Source of the DNA: an uncultured Pelagibacteraceae bacterium
GTDB taxonomy: Bacteria > Pseudomonadota > Alphaproteobacteria > Pelagibacterales > Pelagibacteraceae
Direction of reading: 5' to 3'
Length of the DNA stretch: 49,837 nt
Assembly: GCA_902609675.1 (NCBI GenBank)
Contig: CACLST010000005.1
Location: 1 to 49,837 of the forward strand
The first letter of the stretch is position 1. Every line of letters starts with the position of its first letter. Made by a program: the position numbers and the translations under genes. The notes below the pieces were generated by a model. It searched no databases, was not told the DNA's origin, and saw only the letters and a program-made list of their open reading frames with translations. This document shows, in pieces, positions 25,982 to 34,326 of the stretch.

Positions 25982-27550
25982 TTAAAATACCAATAGGGTT
26001 AAAATTACAAGAGATAATAAGCCAATAATAGACTGGTTTCTAAATGACTTCATTTCTTCTTTTTTAGTATTTAATTCATTATAAGAGTTCGAATTTTGGG
26101 GTATTTGACCACTTGCAAGGTAATTAAGAGCTTGGTTTGCTTTGTCCATTACTTCAGGTAAATTTGGAAGACGTTTTAATACCTCCACAGAGTCTTTTAA
26201 TGTTTCATTAATTGAATTTATAGGATCTTTAGTTTCTCTTAGCCATTTTTCTAGAACAGGTTTGGATGTTTCCCATATGTTTGTCTCAGGGTTTAATCTT
26301 CTTGCAACTCCTTCAACTACTACCATCGTTTTTTGCAACATAAGTAACTGAGGTTGGGTTTGCATATTAAATTTTTCGGTAACATCAAAAAGTTGTTTTA
26401 AAAGTTTTCCACCTGAAATATTTTTTATAGAGTGTCCAAAAATTGGTTCACCAATTGATCTTAATGCTTGAGCAAGATCATTGACAGGTACATTATTTGG
26501 GACTAGTCCTGCTGCAAGATGTACCTCAGCAACTTTTTTATAATCTCTTTGTATAAATCCAAATAAAATTTCAGCTAAAAATCTTTTACTGACATTATCT
26601 AGTCTTCCCATGATACCAAAATCTATGGGAACAATTTGACCACTATCATTTACAAAAATGTTTCCTTGATGCATATCCGCGTGAAAAAATCCATCTCTTA
26701 CAGCATGTCTTAAGAAATGTTGAATTATATCAGTAGCAATTTTTTTTGTGTCAATTGATCTTTTCTCTAGCTCTTCTGTCTCTCTAATTGATACACCGTC
26801 AATCCAATCAAGTGTCATTATATTTTCGCTTGTATAATCCCAATATATTTTGGGAACTTCAAAACCCACGTCATTTTTGGTATTTTCTGCATATTCGTTA
26901 GCTGCAGCGGCTTCAAATCTTAAATCCATCTCAAGACTGGTAATTTCTTTCAACAAAAAAACTACTTCAACAAGCTTTAATCGTTTAGTTTTCTTGATGA
27001 ATGACTCAATGATATAAGCAAAAAGCATCAGAGCATCAACTTCTTCGTTAAAAATTTTTTTAATATTTGGTCTTAATATTTTTATTGCTACGTTTTTAAT
27101 AACTCCATTATCGTTAATTTGAGCTTTATGTACTTGAGCAATTGAAGCAGCTGCAACTGGCTCACTTATATTAATTATTGAATTATACAGTTCATCACCT
27201 AAATCTTTTTTAATCATTTCTTTAGCTTTTGATTGTGAAAAAGGAGGAAGTTTATCTTGTAAATTTTCTAGTTCCTTTGATAATTTATCTCCTATTATGT
27301 CAGGCCTTGTCGCTAAAAACTGGCCGAGTTTAATAAATGTTGTACCCATAGATGCTAATGAATTAGATAATTTTTCGCCTTCACTTAAATTATCAAATGA
27401 CACATCTTTTTTAGTAAAGGATAGGGAAAGTAATTTAAATATTACACTTATTAGTAAAGGTGGTTTATTAAATTTTGATAAAATACTTAAAACATCAGAT
27501 TTAGCGAGTTTTCTACCGAGTTTAAATAATGTAATTAATCTTTTGAACAT
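25982..27550 (-). CDS. ubiB: Ubiquinone biosynthesis protein UbiB (ABC1/ADCK atypical kinase family)
   Basis: Membrane-associated atypical kinase/ATPase required for ubiquinone synthesis. About 522 residues from the ATG at 27550, which overlaps the ubiE stop as TAATG; an in-frame ATG four codons earlier is less likely. Motifs are GTTFIKLGQFLATRPD (KxGQ), the alanine-rich loop AAASIAQVHKA, the catalytic-loop equivalent FFHADMHQGNIFV and VPIDFGIMG. One hydrophobic segment (SIIGLLSLVILTLLVF) ends the protein, matching the membrane anchors of the family. UbiE and Coq7 in this window act in the same pathway. Confidence 0.95.
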   Translation of the reverse strand: MFKRLITLFKLGRKLAKSDVLSILSKFNKPPLLISVIFKLLSLSFTKKDVSFDNLSEGEKLSNSLASMGTTFIKLGQFLATRPDIIGDKLSKELENLQDKLPPFSQSKAKEMIKKDLGDELYNSIINISEPVAAASIAQVHKAQINDNGVIKNVAIKILRPNIKKIFNEEVDALMLFAYIIESFIKKTKRLKLVEVVFLLKEITSLEMDLRFEAAAANEYAENTKNDVGFEVPKIYWDYTSENIMTLDWIDGVSIRETEELEKRSIDTKKIATDIIQHFLRHAVRDGFFHADMHQGNIFVNDSGQIVPIDFGIMGRLDNVSKRFLAEILFGFIQRDYKKVAEVHLAAGLVPNNVPVNDLAQALRSIGEPIFGHSIKNISGGKLLKQLFDVTEKFNMQTQPQLLMLQKTMVVVEGVARRLNPETNIWETSKPVLEKWLRETKDPINSINETLKDSVEVLKRLPNLPEVMDKANQALNYLASGQIPQNSNSYNELNTKKEEMKSFRNQSIIGLLSLVILTLLVF

Positions 27551-28254
27551 TATATTTTCCAACCAGAATGAATAGCAACTATTCCACCAGTTAAATTTCT
27601 ATATGAACAATTTTTAAAATTATTTTGTTTCATTAAATCTATCAATTCTTCCTGATTAACAAATTCTTCTATACTTTTGGTCAAATATTCATAAGGGTCT
27701 TTATCACCAACAACTGCTTTTCCTATGTGAGGAATTAATTTCGAGTAATTTTTGTATAAAAAGTCTAAATTTGAATTTTGAATTTTTGAAAATTCTAAAC
27801 ACATATATCTCCCACCTGGTTTAAGAACTCTATAGGCTTCTGATAAAGATTTATCTAAATTTTTGGTATTTCGTAAACCGAAACTAATTGTATAGAAATC
27901 AAAACTATTATTATCGAATGGCAACTTTTCAGCTTCTGCAATAACCCATTTTATATTTTTATACTTGCTTAGTCTTTTTTTTCCTTTTTCAATCATTTTG
28001 TTGTTCGAATCTGAAGAGGTAATTTCTCCATACTTATCTGTATAGTCTAAAAATAATTTTCCTAAATCACCAGTCCCACAAGCAACATCTAAATAATTTT
28101 TGTTTCTAGTTGGATTCATCCAATTCATAAGGTTTTTTTTCCAAAGTCTATGAATTCCAAATGACATAAAATCGTTCATCAAGTCATATTTATTGTAGAC
28201 TTTATTAAAAACTTCCTCGACGAGTCCTGCTTTATTTTGAAGATTTTGTTGCAT
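27550..28254 (-). CDS. ubiE: Demethylmenaquinol/demethoxybenzoquinol C-methyltransferase UbiE
   Basis: SAM-dependent C-methyltransferase of ubiquinone synthesis. It has 234 residues. The SAM-binding motif I is YLDVACGTGDLGKLFLD. The family signatures YTISFGLRNTKNLDKSLSEA and VLKPGGRYMCLEFSK are present, and the C-terminal RNLTGGIVAIHSGWK is typical. It translationally overlaps ubiB. It diverges from mutM with only 33 bases between the start codons, so the two promoters must be interleaved. Confidence 0.97.
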   Translation of the reverse strand: MQQNLQNKAGLVEEVFNKVYNKYDLMNDFMSFGIHRLWKKNLMNWMNPTRNKNYLDVACGTGDLGKLFLDYTDKYGEITSSDSNNKMIEKGKKRLSKYKNIKWVIAEAEKLPFDNNSFDFYTISFGLRNTKNLDKSLSEAYRVLKPGGRYMCLEFSKIQNSNLDFLYKNYSKLIPHIGKAVVGDKDPYEYLTKSIEEFVNQEELIDLMKQNNFKNCSYRNLTGGIVAIHSGWKI

Positions 28255-28287
28255 ATAAATTATATTAAGAAACTAATATAGTATGAA

Positions 28288-29154
28288 ATGCCTGAATTAC
28301 CAGAAGTAGAAATTGTCAAACAATCTTTAAATAAAAGTATTAAAGGAAAGGTTATTAATGAAATATTAATAAAAAACAGAAATTTAAGGTTTAAGATCTC
28401 AAAAAATTTTGAAAAAAATATAGTAAAAAAAAAAATTATTAAAGTAGATAGGTTTTCAAAACATTTAATACTCAAATTTGAGGATAGTTCTTATTTAATG
28501 ATACATCTCGGGATGTCAGGAACTATTCATTTAATTAGCAAATCCAGAAAAAAAAATTCTATAACAAACACCAGTTTTTATCACTCTCCATTGTTACCTA
28601 AAAAGCATAATCATGTGGAAATGAAAATTGATAACTTAAAATTAATTTATAATGATCCAAGAAGATTTGGTTATTTTTCTTATTTTAAAAATGATGAAGA
28701 GATAAATAATAACTTTAGAAAATATGGGCCAGAACCTTTTGATCCATTGTTTGATAGAAATTATATTTTTAATTATTTTAAAAATAAAAAAAAAAATATT
28801 AAAAATTTTTTAATTGATCAAAATTTTGTTTCAGGAATTGGTAATATTTATGCTAGTGAAATATTATTTTTATGTAAGATTTTACCATCTAAAGAGGTAA
28901 GTTCACTTAGTTTAAATGATTGCCAAAAAATTTCTCATTTTTCAAAAGTAGTTTTAAGAAAAGCAATAGAAAAGGGAGGATCGAGTATCAGAGACTTTAT
29001 GAATACAAGTGGAGACCAAGGTTCTTTTCAAAAAAATTTTAATGTTTATCAAAGAGAAAATAAAAAATGTTTAAAATATAGTTGCAAGGGAACAATACAT
29101 AAAAAATTTATTTCAAATAGGTCTAGTTTTTTTTGTAATTTATGCCAAAAATAA
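28288..29154 (+). CDS. mutM: Formamidopyrimidine-DNA glycosylase (Fpg)
   Basis: Base-excision repair glycosylase/AP lyase for 8-oxoguanine. It has 288 residues. The N-terminus MPELPEVEIV provides the catalytic Pro1 and Glu2 after Met removal. Other features are the MIHLGMSG loop, the helix-two-turn-helix FVSGIGNIYASEIL and a C-terminal zinc finger. The finger reads CLKYSCKG ... FFCNLCQK: the first Cys pair is spaced C-x4-C instead of the usual C-x2-C, an insertion worth checking. The next gene is rpsT with its own promoter. Confidence 0.95.
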   Translation: MPELPEVEIVKQSLNKSIKGKVINEILIKNRNLRFKISKNFEKNIVKKKIIKVDRFSKHLILKFEDSSYLMIHLGMSGTIHLISKSRKKNSITNTSFYHSPLLPKKHNHVEMKIDNLKLIYNDPRRFGYFSYFKNDEEINNNFRKYGPEPFDPLFDRNYIFNYFKNKKKNIKNFLIDQNFVSGIGNIYASEILFLCKILPSKEVSSLSLNDCQKISHFSKVVLRKAIEKGGSSIRDFMNTSGDQGSFQKNFNVYQRENKKCLKYSCKGTIHKKFISNRSSFFCNLCQK

Positions 29155-29166
29155 ACAATTATTGTA

Positions 29167-29195
29167 TTGACCCAATCATTATCTGAAGATATACA
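29167..29195 (+). promoter_or_regulatory. Predicted rpsT promoter giving a nearly leaderless mRNA
   Basis: TTGACC (29167-29172) and TATACA (29190-29195) are separated by exactly 17 bases, each one or two mismatches from the sigma-70 consensus. Transcription would begin about 7 bases after the -10 box, near 29202-29203, only 2-3 bases before the rpsT ATG at 29205. No Shine-Dalgarno sequence precedes that ATG (CACGCTTATG). Confidence 0.6.
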
Positions 29196-29204
29196 CTCAC
29201 GCTT

Positions 29205-29465
29205 ATGGCGAACACTAAATCAGCAATTAAACGTACTAGAAAAATTAAAAGGCAAACAGCTGTTAACAGATCTAGAAAGAGTCGTTATAGAAGTGCATTG
29301 AAAAAAATGAACTCTATAATTGAAAAAAAGGATAAGAAAGAGGCTTTAGCGTTTCTTCCAAAACTAAATTCCGAATTGATGTCAATTGCAAAAACTGGAA
29401 TCATAAAAAGACAAAACGCCTCAAGGAATGTATCGAGAATTACAAAAAAAATTAATTCTTTATAA
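29205..29465 (+). CDS. rpsT: Small ribosomal subunit protein bS20
   Basis: 16S rRNA-binding protein of the 30S subunit. It has 86 residues, normal length. It starts MANTKSAIKRTRKIKRQ, the universal S20 N-terminus, and ends with the conserved IIKRQNASRNVSRITKKINSL region. Its gene often lies next to dnaA in alphaproteobacteria, as here. The start codon is fixed by homology and sits almost at the predicted transcription start. Confidence 0.97.
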   Translation: MANTKSAIKRTRKIKRQTAVNRSRKSRYRSALKKMNSIIEKKDKKEALAFLPKLNSELMSIAKTGIIKRQNASRNVSRITKKINSL

Positions 29466-29733
29466 CAACCTCCAATAAGTAAAAACTTATTTATATACAA
29501 CTTAAGCGTACAATTTATTAATAATTTACTACATCTAAAAGTTTAATTTAAAAAATTACTAGATGTAGATTTAGTCAAATTTTAAATTTCAAATCTTGTA
29601 CTCGACTAGGTTGCAAAAAAAATTTTTATAAAATTCAATCTAAAATTTATTCAATCATAAATTTTATTTTTTTTTGTTTTTACAAATAAATTTATTGCAA
29701 TAATTTTTTATAAGTCTTAAGTGGAATTCCCTC
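29466..29733 (+). promoter_or_regulatory. dnaA leader / rpsT trailer with inverted and direct repeats
   Basis: This 268-base gap has no open frame of note. It holds a weak stem AATAAGT-AAAA-ACTTATT (29474-29491) just after rpsT. A perfect 9-bp inverted repeat CTACATCTA/TAGATGTAG (29529-29537, 29560-29568) encloses a 22-base A+T-rich loop. A tandem pair ATTCAATCTAAAATTT / ATTCAATCATAAATTT follows (from 29633 and 29649). One TTATATACA (29491-29499) is one mismatch from a DnaA box, but a single near-match in such A+T-rich DNA means little. I see no box cluster to support calling this a replication origin. Confidence 0.5.
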
Positions 29734-31149
29734 ATGAAAAATAATTTACAAAACAATAAAGCACTCGATAAGAAAATTGATTGGCAAAGCATTAAAAAAG
29801 AATTACGTGAAAAACTTGGAAACGATATTTTTGAGAGTTGGATAAAAAAAATTGAATTAGTTGAAGAATTTCATAATTATATATTATTTTCAGTCTCAAC
29901 AAGATTTATAAGAGATTGGATAGTATCAAGATATTTAGACCAAATTTTGCAGACAATTAAAGAATACAAAAAAGACTTGGTGAGGATTGAATTCACAATA
30001 AAAAATAACAAAGAAACTGAAATTAGTGAGACAAATACTTCATCTCAAAATTCTTTTGAAACTAATAATGATAATGTATCGTTTATAAAAGACTCTTATC
30101 TTCAATATAATAGGATAGATCCAAATAAAAACTTTGAAAATTTCATAACTGGAGGAAGTAATAAATTAGCATTTGAAGCATCAAAAAAAGTCTCCAAGGA
30201 TATAGCTCACTACAATCCTTTATATTTATATGGTGGTGTAGGAATGGGTAAAACACACTTACTAAACGCTATTGGTTTAGAATTAAAAGAAAAGAATAAA
30301 GTTATGTTTATATCAGCAGAGAGATTTATGTACCAATTTGTAAAGTCTATAAAATCAAATGAAATGGTAAAGTTTAAAGAGTACTTTAGAAATACAGATA
30401 TTTTATTAATCGATGATATTCAGTTCATGAATGGTAAAGAAGCTATGCAAGAAGAATTTTTTCATACCTTTAACGCTTTATTAGATAAAAATTCTCAAAT
30501 AATAATTTCAGCAGATAGACCACCAAATAAACTAACTAGGATTCAAGAGAGAATAAAATCTAGATTTTCAGGTGGTTTAGTTGTGGATATTCAAAACCCT
30601 GATTATGAACTAAGATATAAAATTATTAAATCTAAAACTGATGAATTAAAATTATCTTATTCAAATCAAGTAGTTATTTCTGAAGAAATTCAAAAATTTT
30701 TAAGCACAGAAATTAAAACTAGTATTAGAGAACTAGTTGGAGCACTAAATAGAATTGTTTCATTCACAAGGATTTATAATAAAGTTCCAAGCTTGTCCGA
30801 GGTCAAAATAGTTTTAAAAGATTTGCTAAATCTTACCGAAAATAAAGTTGATATTGATACAATACAAACAATAGTCTGTAAATTTTATAAAATTAGCAAA
30901 AATGAAATGCTTTCACCAAGAAGATCAAGATATCTTGTCAGACCTAGACAGACTGCAATTTATCTTGCAAAAATGCTAACATCTAAATCATTACCAGAGA
31001 TAGGTAGATCTTTTTCTAATAGAGATCATACGACTGTAATTCACTCAGTCAAAACTATAGATAGATTGAGAAAAGAGGATAATGAATTAAATATTAATAT
31101 TGATAGTTTAAAAAATAAGATTTTATATAATAAAGAAAATGAAGTTTAG
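29734..31149 (+). CDS. dnaA: Chromosomal replication initiator DnaA
   Basis: AAA+ ATPase that opens the replication origin. It has 471 residues. Domain I (about 1-85) is followed by a short Ser/Asn-rich domain II. Domain III has Walker A YGGVGMGKTHLLNA, Walker B LLIDDIQFMNG and the sensor region ISADRPPNKLTRIQERIKSR. Domain IV carries the DNA-recognition signature SNRDHTTVIHSVKTI. It overlaps dnaN by 11 bases. The gene has an unusually long upstream gap for this window, suggesting regulation at that site. Confidence 0.98.
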   Translation: MKNNLQNNKALDKKIDWQSIKKELREKLGNDIFESWIKKIELVEEFHNYILFSVSTRFIRDWIVSRYLDQILQTIKEYKKDLVRIEFTIKNNKETEISETNTSSQNSFETNNDNVSFIKDSYLQYNRIDPNKNFENFITGGSNKLAFEASKKVSKDIAHYNPLYLYGGVGMGKTHLLNAIGLELKEKNKVMFISAERFMYQFVKSIKSNEMVKFKEYFRNTDILLIDDIQFMNGKEAMQEEFFHTFNALLDKNSQIIISADRPPNKLTRIQERIKSRFSGGLVVDIQNPDYELRYKIIKSKTDELKLSYSNQVVISEEIQKFLSTEIKTSIRELVGALNRIVSFTRIYNKVPSLSEVKIVLKDLLNLTENKVDIDTIQTIVCKFYKISKNEMLSPRRSRYLVRPRQTAIYLAKMLTSKSLPEIGRSFSNRDHTTVIHSVKTIDRLRKEDNELNINIDSLKNKILYNKENEV

Positions 31150-32251
31150 CTTAAATCAACAAGACCTTCAAAAATCTTTAAATTATTGTCAGGGTGTAAT
31201 TGAAAAAAGAAGTACTTTACCGATTCTTTCAAATGTATTATTGGATGTAAGTAATGGAAAACTAACAATTACAGCAACTGATCTTGATTTAATTTTTATT
31301 CATCAAATTCCAAATGTCGAAATATTAGAAGAGGGTAAAACTACTTCATCTTCATCAATAATGTATGATATTGTAAGAAAGTTTTCATCTGGAAGTAAAA
31401 TTAACTTTTCTAATCCTAGCGAAAATAAATTGCACTTAGAGTCTGATAAATCTGTTTTCAACTTAAATTGTATCAATGCTTCTGAATTTCCGTTAACAGA
31501 TGAAAATTTTAATGAAAATGAGTTTTCGATTAAATCAAAAGAGCTACTAAAACTGTTAAATAAATGTAAATTCTCAGTATCTAACGACGAAACAAGACAT
31601 TATTTAAGTGGAATTTTTTTACATCAGACAGAAGTTGAAGATAAAACTTTCTTAACAGCTGCAGCTACTGATAGCCATAGAATGTCTATTTCTAAGATTA
31701 GATTACAAAATAAAGTTCAATTTGATCAGATAATTTTACCAAAAAAGACTATTTTTCAACTTTGCTCATTACTAGAGGACTATGAGGGTGAAGTTAAAAT
31801 ATCAAATATTAAATCAAAAATTAAATTTGAAATTAACAATAGTATATTAATATCTAAACTTATTGATGGAAAATTTCCAAACTACGTACAGGTAATACCT
31901 AAAGAAAATCAAAAAAAATTAGAGGTTGATCTAAAATCATTTTTAAATTCGGTAGATAGGGTTGCTTCAGTATCTTTAGATAAAAAAGATGGTGTAAAAT
32001 TTAATCTTTCAAAAGATAATCTTGATCTTTCAGTTAATAATACAAATAGTGGCGACGGCAAAGAGAGCTTGAGTGTTAAGTTTGATCACGAGCTAGATAT
32101 AAGTTTTAACTCTAGGTATTTAATTGATGTTGCATCCCAACTTGACGGAGATAACATTGAGATTTATTTAAAAGATACAGGTTCACCAGCCTTAATTAGA
32201 GACCCAGCTGATTATGATAGCATATATGTAGTAATGCCAATGAAGGGCTAA
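31139..32251 (+). CDS. dnaN: DNA polymerase III beta sliding clamp
   Basis: Processivity clamp of the replicative polymerase. It has 370 residues and three clamp domains. It starts MKFSLNQQDLQKSLNYCQGV and shows ERRSTLPILSNVLLD-like spacing (here EKRSTLPILSNVLLD), TDSHRMSISK and the C-terminal PVMPM-type end (YVVMPMKG). It starts inside the dnaA 3' end, so translation is coupled. recF does not follow; the next gene is on the opposite strand and overlaps its stop by 4 bases. Confidence 0.97.
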   Translation: MKFSLNQQDLQKSLNYCQGVIEKRSTLPILSNVLLDVSNGKLTITATDLDLIFIHQIPNVEILEEGKTTSSSSIMYDIVRKFSSGSKINFSNPSENKLHLESDKSVFNLNCINASEFPLTDENFNENEFSIKSKELLKLLNKCKFSVSNDETRHYLSGIFLHQTEVEDKTFLTAAATDSHRMSISKIRLQNKVQFDQIILPKKTIFQLCSLLEDYEGEVKISNIKSKIKFEINNSILISKLIDGKFPNYVQVIPKENQKKLEVDLKSFLNSVDRVASVSLDKKDGVKFNLSKDNLDLSVNNTNSGDGKESLSVKFDHELDISFNSRYLIDVASQLDGDNIEIYLKDTGSPALIRDPADYDSIYVVMPMKG

Positions 32252-32958
32252 TTCATTTGATCTAATTCGTTATATATTTTACTTTCAATATGATTTGTAA
32301 AATCTGACGAGTTCATTCCAGGTTTTACTGCAGGGAGAATTGAAATTACTATTGTTTTTTTTGAGGTAATTTTTCCATTTTTAGGCCAAACATCTCCAGA
32401 ATTTATAGCAACAGGTTGGCAATTTATTTCTAATTCTTCATAAATTCTACCAACTCCCTTTTTAAATGGAACTGTTTCTTTTGGTAAAACTCTAGTTCCT
32501 TGTGGGAATATAATTAATGGTCTTTCTGAATTTCTTACAGAATTTTTTATTTTATCAATTAAACCTAAATTATCTTTACTAATTTTATTTCTATTTATTG
32601 AAATAGATCCTATCTTTTTTAAATACCAACCAAATATAGGAATTTTAATTAATTCATATTTTAAAATAAATATTGGTGAATTAAAAATTGTTTGTAGGTA
32701 AAAAGTTTCAAACATCGATTGATGAGAACAAGCAATAAAAAACTTTTCACTTTTAATAATATTTTCTCTACCCTTAACAATAATTTTTGTTTGTAAAAAA
32801 ATTTGAAGACAAAATGCTGCCCATCTTCCCATCATTTTTCCACCAAATAAAACTATTTTGGTTGGCATTATTAATGATGGAAGGAATATTATTGAAATTA
32901 TAGATATACCCAGAAAGAAAAAAAATAAAAATAGAAGTTTTCTTATCATTTTTGTCAA
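32248..32958 (-). CDS. plsC: 1-acyl-sn-glycerol-3-phosphate acyltransferase-like protein
   Basis: Inner-membrane acyltransferase making phosphatidic acid from lysophosphatidic acid. It has 236 residues. An N-terminal hydrophobic segment (LLFLFFFFLGISIISIIFLP) anchors it. Motif I is ACSHQSMFETF, i.e. H-x4-E instead of the canonical H-x4-D, a form I associate with alphaproteobacterial PlsC. Motif III is IIFPQGTRVLP, with Gln replacing the usual Glu of FPEGTR. Both acidic positions therefore deviate, which leaves the exact acyl acceptor open. It follows lysA by 3 bases. Confidence 0.83.
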   Translation of the reverse strand: MTKMIRKLLFLFFFFLGISIISIIFLPSLIMPTKIVLFGGKMMGRWAAFCLQIFLQTKIIVKGRENIIKSEKFFIACSHQSMFETFYLQTIFNSPIFILKYELIKIPIFGWYLKKIGSISINRNKISKDNLGLIDKIKNSVRNSERPLIIFPQGTRVLPKETVPFKKGVGRIYEELEINCQPVAINSGDVWPKNGKITSKKTIVISILPAVKPGMNSSDFTNHIESKIYNELDQMN

Positions 32959-32961
32959 AAA

Positions 32962-34176
32962 CTAAATTATATCTTTTAGTTTTTGTCTTTTTTTAATTAT
33001 ATTTATTTTTGAACCTTTAATTAGTATTTCAGCAGGTTTAGGTCTAATGTTATAATTTGAAGATAACGATGAGCCGTATGCTCCTACATCACAAATAATA
33101 ATATATTCTTTCTCATATAATTTTTGAAATTTATTTGTCGTTAAGAATTTATCTGTCGTTTCGCAAATCGGACCTACAAAATCATAACTTTTCTTTGTGA
33201 TATTATTGGTTTTTTTTAATGGAATAATTTTATGCTTAGCACCATACAAGGCAGGTCTCATAAAATCATTCATAGCTGCATCTACAATAATAAAATCTTT
33301 TTTAGAATTTTCTTTTATATAAATAATTTTTGAAATTAAAATTGCAGTATCTCCTATAATTGATCTACCTGGTTCAAAAATAATTTTTGATTTATGTTTT
33401 TTTAAAAATTTTTTAATAATTTGGTTATATTTTTTATAATTAAATTTTTTATTGTCCTTATTATAGTCAATGCCCATACCACCACCAAGATCTATAAACT
33501 CAAAATTAAAATTAATTTTTTTTATTAATTTATCTAGGACGTTGAGCATTTTTTGATAAGGTTTATAATCTAGTATTTGACTTCCAATATGCACACTTAA
33601 ACACTTTAGATTTAAAAATTTTGAATTTTTTATATATTTAGAAATTTCTATAAATGTCTTTTCATTAACGCCAAATTTATTTTCTTTTTTTCCAGTTGAG
33701 ATTTGTTTAATTGTTTTTGCGTCTGTGTTTGGATTTAATCTAATTCCAATATCTATCCTTTTATTCTTAGATTTTGCTATACTTTCTATTTCTAGTATTT
33801 CACTTTTTGACTCGCAATTAATCAATAAAATTTTTTTATCTATCGCGTAAATCAATTCTGATCTAGTTTTACCCACTCCAGAAAAAACAATTTTTTTGGA
33901 ATTTATTCCTGCCTTAAGAGCAATCATTAATTCACCTTTAGAGACAACATCGGCTCCCAATCCGTTACGTTTAATTAGTTTAAGTATTTCTAGATTACAG
34001 TTTGACTTTGTTGAAAAACATATAATTGGAGAAAATGATTTAAAACTATTCTTAAAGTTACTTATATTTTCATTAATTTTTTTTTCAGAGTAGCAAAAAA
34101 TGGGTGTTTCAAATTTTTTAATTACTTTAGTGAGTCTGGATTTTTCAATTGTAAAAATATTATTGATATATTTCAT
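32962..34176 (-). CDS. lysA: Diaminopimelate decarboxylase
   Basis: PLP enzyme for the last step of lysine synthesis. About 404 residues from the ATG at 34176 (MKYINNIFTIEK), preferred over an in-frame ATG at 34200 that would overlap most of the lipoprotein tail. The PLP lysine is in FSTKSNCNLEIL. Other family motifs are LSVHIGSQI, the phosphate-binding ggGMGIDY, EPGRSIIG and GPICETTDKF. It overlaps the upstream lipoprotein gene by 17 bases. The lipoprotein-lysA pairing matches the lptM-lysA order of other alphaproteobacteria. Confidence 0.95.
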   Translation of the reverse strand: MKYINNIFTIEKSRLTKVIKKFETPIFCYSEKKINENISNFKNSFKSFSPIICFSTKSNCNLEILKLIKRNGLGADVVSKGELMIALKAGINSKKIVFSGVGKTRSELIYAIDKKILLINCESKSEILEIESIAKSKNKRIDIGIRLNPNTDAKTIKQISTGKKENKFGVNEKTFIEISKYIKNSKFLNLKCLSVHIGSQILDYKPYQKMLNVLDKLIKKINFNFEFIDLGGGMGIDYNKDNKKFNYKKYNQIIKKFLKKHKSKIIFEPGRSIIGDTAILISKIIYIKENSKKDFIIVDAAMNDFMRPALYGAKHKIIPLKKTNNITKKSYDFVGPICETTDKFLTTNKFQKLYEKEYIIICDVGAYGSSLSSNYNIRPKPAEILIKGSKINIIKKRQKLKDII

Positions 34177-34324
34177 TTTTTTTTGGCATTTTAAATACAT
34201 TGCTAATATGATTTAATTTAAGAACATTATTATCTAATGATGCCTCATATTTTGGATCATTTTTTCTACCACATGACGTTAATAAAATTAGACATATAGT
34301 AATTAAAGTAATTTTTTTAATCAT
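34160..34324 (-). CDS. lptM: Small LptM-like lipoprotein, 54 residues
   Basis: A short lipoprotein gene between argH (2 bases away) and lysA (17-base overlap). The peptide begins MIKKITLITICLILLTSCGR: a basic n-region, a hydrophobic stretch and a lipobox LTSC with the acylated Cys18. CGRKNDP after the cleavage site resembles the CGxKGP start of LptM (YifL), a lipoprotein that assists LptD assembly. The tail after residue 25 is not recognisable. Position beside lysA supports the call. Lnt in this window would finish its acylation. Confidence 0.72.
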   Translation of the reverse strand: MIKKITLITICLILLTSCGRKNDPKYEASLDNNVLKLNHISNVFKMPKKNEIYQ

Positions 34325-34326
34325 AA

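Noticed and set aside
29466-29733. Chromosomal replication origin next to dnaA
   Set aside because: Only one near-match to a DnaA box is present, there is no cluster, and no convincing change in gene orientation occurs here. GC skew could not be calculated.
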